Shown: positions 60,239 through 64,000 of the stretch, piece after piece
Layout of the letters: the number at the start of each line of letters is the position of its first letter
Position numbering within the stretch: the stretch's first letter is position 1
Assembly: GCA_020354025.1 (NCBI GenBank)
Contig: CP070638.1
Location: forward strand, 657,999-721,998
Length of the DNA: 64,000 nucleotides
From: Fidelibacterota bacterium
Lineage (GTDB): Bacteria > Fidelibacterota > Marinisomatia > SCGC-AAA003-L08 > TS1B11
Direction of reading: 5' to 3'
Program-made: the position numbers and the translations under genes
Notes under the pieces: model-generated
Seen by the model: only the letters and a program-made list of their open reading frames with translations
The model's database searches: none
Told to the model about the DNA's origin: nothing

Positions 60239-61396
60239 TTAATGAGATTCTTGAGTCATTAGCAAGCCTAACGCCGACCTGAGCACTTCGATGGACTTCC
60301 AGTACTCATCCAGATGGATCCGTTCATCCGGGGTATGATCCAGGGTTGAATCACCGGGTCCGTAGGCTACAATGGGGCAACCCCACACCGGTCCGACAAC
60401 ATTCATATCCGTGGTACCAGTTTTAAGCACGAACCGGGGCCGGGCCTGCTGTTTCCTGATAGCCGCCAGGAAAGCCCGCACCAGGGGTGAGTTCTTCTCC
60501 CCGATAAACGCCTCTTCCCGGTTCACGATTTCCAGCTCGTATTGACCATTAATGACCGAAGCCATAATTTGCGTCAGGACTGGCTCCAGGTCCTTAGTGG
60601 TGATATCGAGGGGGAGGCGAAATCCGGCCTCCAGTTCAATATTACCGTAAGCGCCTTCGTCAGTAGCCATGATACGCCGCAGGAACGGGGATAGTCGTTG
60701 GAATTCCTTTTCTCGTCCAGCATTCACGCTCTGGCAGTATTCCACCAGGGCATTCCAGCATTCGACAGCAATCTCCGCCGGCAGCCGGTCCCGACCTGCG
60801 GAGTGCGACAGGGGCGGCCGCAGGCTGACTTTAGCCTGCAGGACCCCTTTATAGCCCAGGGTTATCCGATCCCAGCCGCTCGGCTCACCGATCACGCAGT
60901 ACTCAGGCCGGCCTTTCAAGCTGGTCCTGTAGCGAGCACCCCTACTGGTGGGTAGTTCCTCTTCCACCGCACCGACAACCGTTACCCGCCAGCCTTGAGG
61001 TACGTCGACGAGTGCAGCCGCAGAAGCAAAAGCGCACAGCGAGCTTTTGGCATCTACGGCGCCCCTTCCATAGAGTAAGTCATCATCACGGTACACAGGA
61101 AGCTCGCCTGGAAAGGTATCAACATGTCCCAGCAGGAGGACCTCTCGATGCCCGCCTCCCCGCTGGCCAACCGCATTGCCCACTTTATCAAGGTGGGCGT
61201 CGAAATCATGACGGCTAAGCCAACCCGCCAAGAAGACAGAGGCCTCATGCTCCTGTTGTGAGGGACTGGGGATAGCCACCAGACCTTCCAGGAGGGATAT
61301 AGCTTCCTCCCGATAAGAGACCACTTCCTTGGTCGCTATCCTATCGGGCATAGGGCTGAGACCAGGGGATCCTACCTGCTCTCCTCTTTTTCCCAT
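60239..61396 (-). CDS. lysK: [LysW]-lysine/ornithine hydrolase
   Basis: This 385-residue M20-family enzyme releases lysine or ornithine from the LysW carrier. It has GHVDTFPGELP (His91, Asp93), GAVDAK (Asp115) and an EEE catalytic region near 148-150. The short length and sequence resemble LysK rather than ArgE. The start ATG 61396 lies 12 bases after lysJ's stop. It is last in the operon order lysY-lysZ-lysJ-lysK. No lysW is visible, so lysine against arginine cannot be decided from the window. Confidence 0.88.
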   Translation of the reverse strand: MGKRGEQVGSPGLSPMPDRIATKEVVSYREEAISLLEGLVAIPSPSQQEHEASVFLAGWLSRHDFDAHLDKVGNAVGQRGGGHREVLLLGHVDTFPGELPVYRDDDLLYGRGAVDAKSSLCAFASAAALVDVPQGWRVTVVGAVEEELPTSRGARYRTSLKGRPEYCVIGEPSGWDRITLGYKGVLQAKVSLRPPLSHSAGRDRLPAEIAVECWNALVEYCQSVNAGREKEFQRLSPFLRRIMATDEGAYGNIELEAGFRLPLDITTKDLEPVLTQIMASVINGQYELEIVNREEAFIGEKNSPLVRAFLAAIRKQQARPRFVLKTGTTDMNVVGPVWGCPIVAYGPGDSTLDHTPDERIHLDEYWKSIEVLRSALGLLMTQESH

Positions 61397-61408
61397 AATG
61401 GTTGGGCG

Positions 61409-62623
61409 CTAACCTCCGCTCGGGTCTTCGTTCAATTCCCGCAGGACATCGGCAATACCCTGCACTATGCCGGCCAGATCTTCCTCAGCTATAACGAGTG
61501 GGGGCAGTAACCGCAAAACCGTTGGACCTCCCGGGATCACCAGGACACCCTTGCCCATGAGGGCTTTTATCACAGGCCCCACCCGGGAACGCAGATCAAC
61601 TCCGATCATAAGCCCACGCCCGCGTATTTCACGTATCCGGGTGGACTTTATCCCCCTCAGCTCCCGGACAAATTGTTCACCGAGTGTGGCGGCCCGGCCG
61701 GGGAGGTCTTCATCCGTCAGGATACGCAACACGGCCCTGCCGGCGGCACAGGCCAACGGATTCCCACCGAAAGTGGAGCCATGTGACTTAGTGGGCAGCT
61801 GGCCTAGAGATTCACGCCAGACAACCGCACCCATAGGTATTCCACCACCAAGGGCTTTCCCCAGGCAAAGGACATCGGGGAGGAGATCAAAGTGTTCACA
61901 CGCGAACCATTTTCCGGTGCGCCCCATACCGGTCTGTATTTCATCCACTACCAGGAGCACCCCTTTCTCATCACATAAATGACGAACAGCGTTCAGATAC
62001 TCAGGATCTGCAGGCCAGACGCCTCCCTCACCCTGGATAATCTCCAATACCACCGCCGCAGTGCGCTCGGTCACCTCAGCTTCCAGTGCCTCGACGTCAT
62101 TGAGTGGTACGTGGCTGACTCCCGGGAGCAGGGGTTGAAAAGCATCCCTGTATTTATGATTCCAGGTCAGACTCAAGGCACCCATAGTCCGACCGTGAAA
62201 TGCCCTCTTATGTGCCACTATATCAGTGCGTCCGGTGAAGTAGCGGGCAACCTTTATGGCTCCCTCAATCGCCTCAGTGCCGGAGTTGCACAGAAACACC
62301 CTGTCCAGATCACCGGGAGTACGCTGCGTCAGTTCATGTAGAAATCGCGCCCGCTGATCGCTATAGAAGGCTTCGTGGCAGATCGTGAGTCTGTCCAGCT
62401 GCTCCAACACCGCTGCAGTTAATACCGGATGGTTGTGCCCGACGTTCGCCACACCGATACCTGCTACGCCATCAATGTAGCGGTTGCCGTCGGCATCCCA
62501 CAATATGGCTCCCTCACCGCGCACCATAGCCACCGGACGCTTGGCATAAGCGCCCGAGGTGTGGGTATCCTCCAAGGCCAAGATCTCGGTCATCCTTGGA
62601 ACAGCTGTAGTTGACCGGGTCAT
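61409..62623 (-). CDS. lysJ: [LysW]-aminoadipate/glutamate semialdehyde aminotransferase
   Basis: This 404-residue class III, PLP-dependent aminotransferase converts the LysW-bound semialdehyde to lysine or ornithine. LCNSGTEAIEGAIKVAR is the phosphate region, VVDEIQTGMGRTG (Asp227) the cofactor aspartate, and LCLGKALGG supplies Lys256. Acetylornithine aminotransferase (ArgD) is a close alternative, but the neighbours lysZ and lysK favour LysJ. It is 15 bases after lysZ. Confidence 0.9.
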   Translation of the reverse strand: MTRSTTAVPRMTEILALEDTHTSGAYAKRPVAMVRGEGAILWDADGNRYIDGVAGIGVANVGHNHPVLTAAVLEQLDRLTICHEAFYSDQRARFLHELTQRTPGDLDRVFLCNSGTEAIEGAIKVARYFTGRTDIVAHKRAFHGRTMGALSLTWNHKYRDAFQPLLPGVSHVPLNDVEALEAEVTERTAAVVLEIIQGEGGVWPADPEYLNAVRHLCDEKGVLLVVDEIQTGMGRTGKWFACEHFDLLPDVLCLGKALGGGIPMGAVVWRESLGQLPTKSHGSTFGGNPLACAAGRAVLRILTDEDLPGRAATLGEQFVRELRGIKSTRIREIRGRGLMIGVDLRSRVGPVIKALMGKGVLVIPGGPTVLRLLPPLVIAEEDLAGIVQGIADVLRELNEDPSGG

Positions 62624-62638
62624 CTGTAATACGCTTTC

Positions 62639-63460
62639 TTATGCAATTATAGTCCCCTTCCCTTTGAGTGCCTGCTGCACCGGTTGACGCACCCGCCCAT
62701 CGGCAAAGATAATCCGCTTCACTCCTCCTGCCAGCGCTTCAGACGCCCCCATGAGTTTCTTCTTCATTCGCTCGAGCGCAACATCCATAAAGTCGTCGAG
62801 GTTGGCTGCGGTTATCCGCCGGATAAGGGTAGCCTCATCCGGATATTTCTCAAGCAGACCTGGTACGTTAGACAAAATCACCAGGGTATCGACCCCCAGA
62901 GCCACAGCAGTAGCCGCCGCAGCCCTGTCGCCATCAACATTGATACCCTCGCCGTCATAGGAGATAGCGGGTGGAGTCAGCACAGGCAGGTAGCCTGTGT
63001 CTAGTAGTGAATTTAGCAGGGGTGTGTTCACCTGCTCAACCCGCCCGGTGTAATCATCACGCAGAACCCGCCGGCGGCCATCCGGGTCAACGATCCTGAT
63101 GGTCTGCTTCCGCCGGCCTTCCCACAGCCGCCCATCCATGCCACTGAGTCCCACAGCATTTACTCCACGAGCCTGGAGCCGTTCTACTATTCCCTTATTC
63201 ATCTGCCCGCAATAAACCATCTCGAAGATTTCCAAGGTACGGCGGTCGGTGCGGCGACTGATATAGCCACTGGTTGAAGTCACGAACTCCGGGGGATGGC
63301 CCAGAGCGTTGGCGACCTCATTTGTCAGGGCTGAGCCCCCATGCACCAAGACTAGCCGCTGACCCTGCGCCACCAAGTCCGCGACATCATCGGTGATCGC
63401 GTCGTAGTCCATATCTATCGCGCCGCCAACCTTTAGTACCAGCACAGGTTTTCCCTTCAT
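62639..63460 (-). CDS. lysZ: [LysW]-aminoadipate/glutamate kinase
   Basis: This 273-residue amino-acid kinase phosphorylates the LysW-bound acid. It has KVGGAI at the N-terminus, LVHGGSALTNEVANALGHPP, YCGQMNKG, and GRRKQTIRIVD, a pattern of LysZ rather than ArgB, with the basic GRR-K patch that binds the acidic LysW tail. The start is ATG 63460, one base after the lysY stop (TAA C ATG); a frame to 63505 overlaps lysY and is unlikely. Confidence 0.92.
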   Translation of the reverse strand: MKGKPVLVLKVGGAIDMDYDAITDDVADLVAQGQRLVLVHGGSALTNEVANALGHPPEFVTSTSGYISRRTDRRTLEIFEMVYCGQMNKGIVERLQARGVNAVGLSGMDGRLWEGRRKQTIRIVDPDGRRRVLRDDYTGRVEQVNTPLLNSLLDTGYLPVLTPPAISYDGEGINVDGDRAAAATAVALGVDTLVILSNVPGLLEKYPDEATLIRRITAANLDDFMDVALERMKKKLMGASEALAGGVKRIIFADGRVRQPVQQALKGKGTIIA

Positions 63461-63461
63461 G

Positions 63462-64000
63462 TTAAATGGGATGCAGGCCGGGGAAAAGCAGCCCCGTGGT
63501 CTCATCCCAGCCCATCATGACATTCAGTGACTGGATCGCGCTCCCCGCCGCGCCTTTCATCAAGTTGTCAAGGGCTGCGATTACCACCACATGACGCGGG
63601 GAGCCCTCGACATCCACCTCAAATCCCACGTCACAGAAGTTGCTGCCAGCCAGGACCTTGGGCTCGGGATAGCGATGGATACCGGTCCTCTGCTTCACCA
63701 GCCTGATGAAGGCCTCTTCACTATAAGCGTTGCGATACAGCTGCCATATCGACTTTTCATCGACGGATTCATTTAAAAAACAGTGGGCCGTAGCCAGCGC
63801 ACCCCGGACCAGTTCCACAGACGTAACGGAGAAGTGGAGCTCGAAGTAATCCCCCAGGGCTTGCATGACCTCGGCCTGATGTCGGTGCCCGGTGGGTTTG
63901 AAAGACCGCACGGCTCCGCTGCGCTCAGGATGGTGAGAACCGACGTTGGGCTTCGCACCCCCTTCCGAGGAACCGACTTTGATATCAGCCACTACCCGCT
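63462..64000 (-). CDS. lysY: [LysW]-aminoadipyl/glutamyl phosphate reductase, C-terminal part (partial)
   Basis: Only the C-terminal 179 codons are inside the window; the frame remains open at 64000. It is the ArgC-like dehydrogenase C-terminal region: KVGSSEGGAKPNVGSHHPER, then TGHRHQAEV, GSNFCDVGFEVD, and ALDNLMKGAAGSAIQSLN near the end. The GSSEGGA-GSHHPER form is LysY-like. It reduces the LysW-bound acyl phosphate to the semialdehyde. It overlaps nothing and is followed after one base by lysZ. Confidence 0.9.
   Translation of the reverse strand, partial: RVVADIKVGSSEGGAKPNVGSHHPERSGAVRSFKPTGHRHQAEVMQALGDYFELHFSVTSVELVRGALATAHCFLNESVDEKSIWQLYRNAYSEEAFIRLVKQRTGIHRYPEPKVLAGSNFCDVGFEVDVEGSPRHVVVIAALDNLMKGAAGSAIQSLNVMMGWDETTGLLFPGLHPI

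Noticed and set aside
1-64000. tRNA, rRNA, CRISPR arrays, transposases and phage genes
   Set aside because: None was recognised by scanning for T-loop motifs, repeat-spacer periodicity or transposase motifs; small RNAs without such signs cannot be excluded.

Overview
The window reads as a chromosomal segment of a Gram-negative, didermic bacterium of the Fibrobacteres-Chlorobi-Bacteroidetes (FCB) assemblage, most like Candidatus Neomarinimicrobiota (Marinimicrobia). The basis is three large secreted proteins ending in type IX-like C-terminal sorting domains (YPNPFNP followed by YDILGREV), Kdo transferase and heptosyltransferase genes for lipopolysaccharide, several lipoproteins with clear lipoboxes, an Omp85-type barrel, and LysW-type lysine/arginine genes. 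The phylum is inferred from protein style only. No rRNA, tRNA, CRISPR array, transposase or prophage gene was found.

Layout. 1-10.3 kb: one long minus-strand housekeeping and envelope run, in transcription order Crp-type regulator, meaB, tatC, polyprenyl synthase, glycosyltransferase 9, waaA, a degenerate fused ABC ATPase, pgsA, TPR lipoprotein, pyrK, pyrD (cut by the window edge). 10.4-19.1 kb: rpsT (+), guaB, hutH, a DnaQ-DinG exonuclease-helicase, an ICMT-like methyltransferase, then an amidohydrolase lipoprotein (+). 19.1-34.8 kb: an accessory region rich in repeats. It holds a 20-repeat leucine-rich-repeat secreted protein, a beta-helix/LamG secreted protein, a TPR lipoprotein, a DUF6599-like lipoprotein, two tandem aldo-keto reductases with export signals, two CPBP membrane proteases, a PGPGW protein, a 39-residue membrane miniprotein and an Omp85-like barrel. 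Its intergenic DNA carries orphan copies of the 3' end of sorting-domain genes and a family of GC-rich palindromes. 34.9-46.0 kb: a minus-strand catabolic block (xylB, GH3 glycosidase, TctCBA carboxylate importer, HpaI-type aldolase, hydroxypyruvate isomerase, tartronate semialdehyde reductase, alpha/beta hydrolase). 46.5-60.0 kb: nitroreductase, transglutaminase lipoprotein, a 2363-residue M6-like metalloprotease with a sorting domain, a PepT-like peptidase with a YfcC-type transporter, and an unknown exported protein. 60.2-64 kb: a LysW-type cluster lysY-lysZ-lysJ-lysK, with lysY cut by the window end.

How parts fit together. The catabolic block can be read as glycoside release (GH3), pentulose phosphorylation (XylB), carboxylate uptake (TctABC), retro-aldol cleavage of a keto-deoxy sugar acid, and conversion of tartronate semialdehyde/hydroxypyruvate to glycerate; the dehydratase and glycerate kinase are not in the window. 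The M6 protease, PepT-like peptidase and YfcC transporter suggest external protein breakdown and use of the products. A near-perfect Crp-type palindrome upstream of the protease matches the DNA-reading helix of the Crp-type regulator at 9.6-10.3 kb, so nutrient control of secretion is a testable idea.

Most unusual observations: (a) orphan sorting-domain gene tails scattered between genes; (b) a fused ABC ATPase in which one half keeps only the signature motif and the other only Walker A/B; (c) a giant protease built from a repeated beta-sandwich framework that is opened at the same point by different inserted domains, one an AT-rich beta-propeller; (d) paired exported aldo-keto reductases lacking the catalytic histidine.
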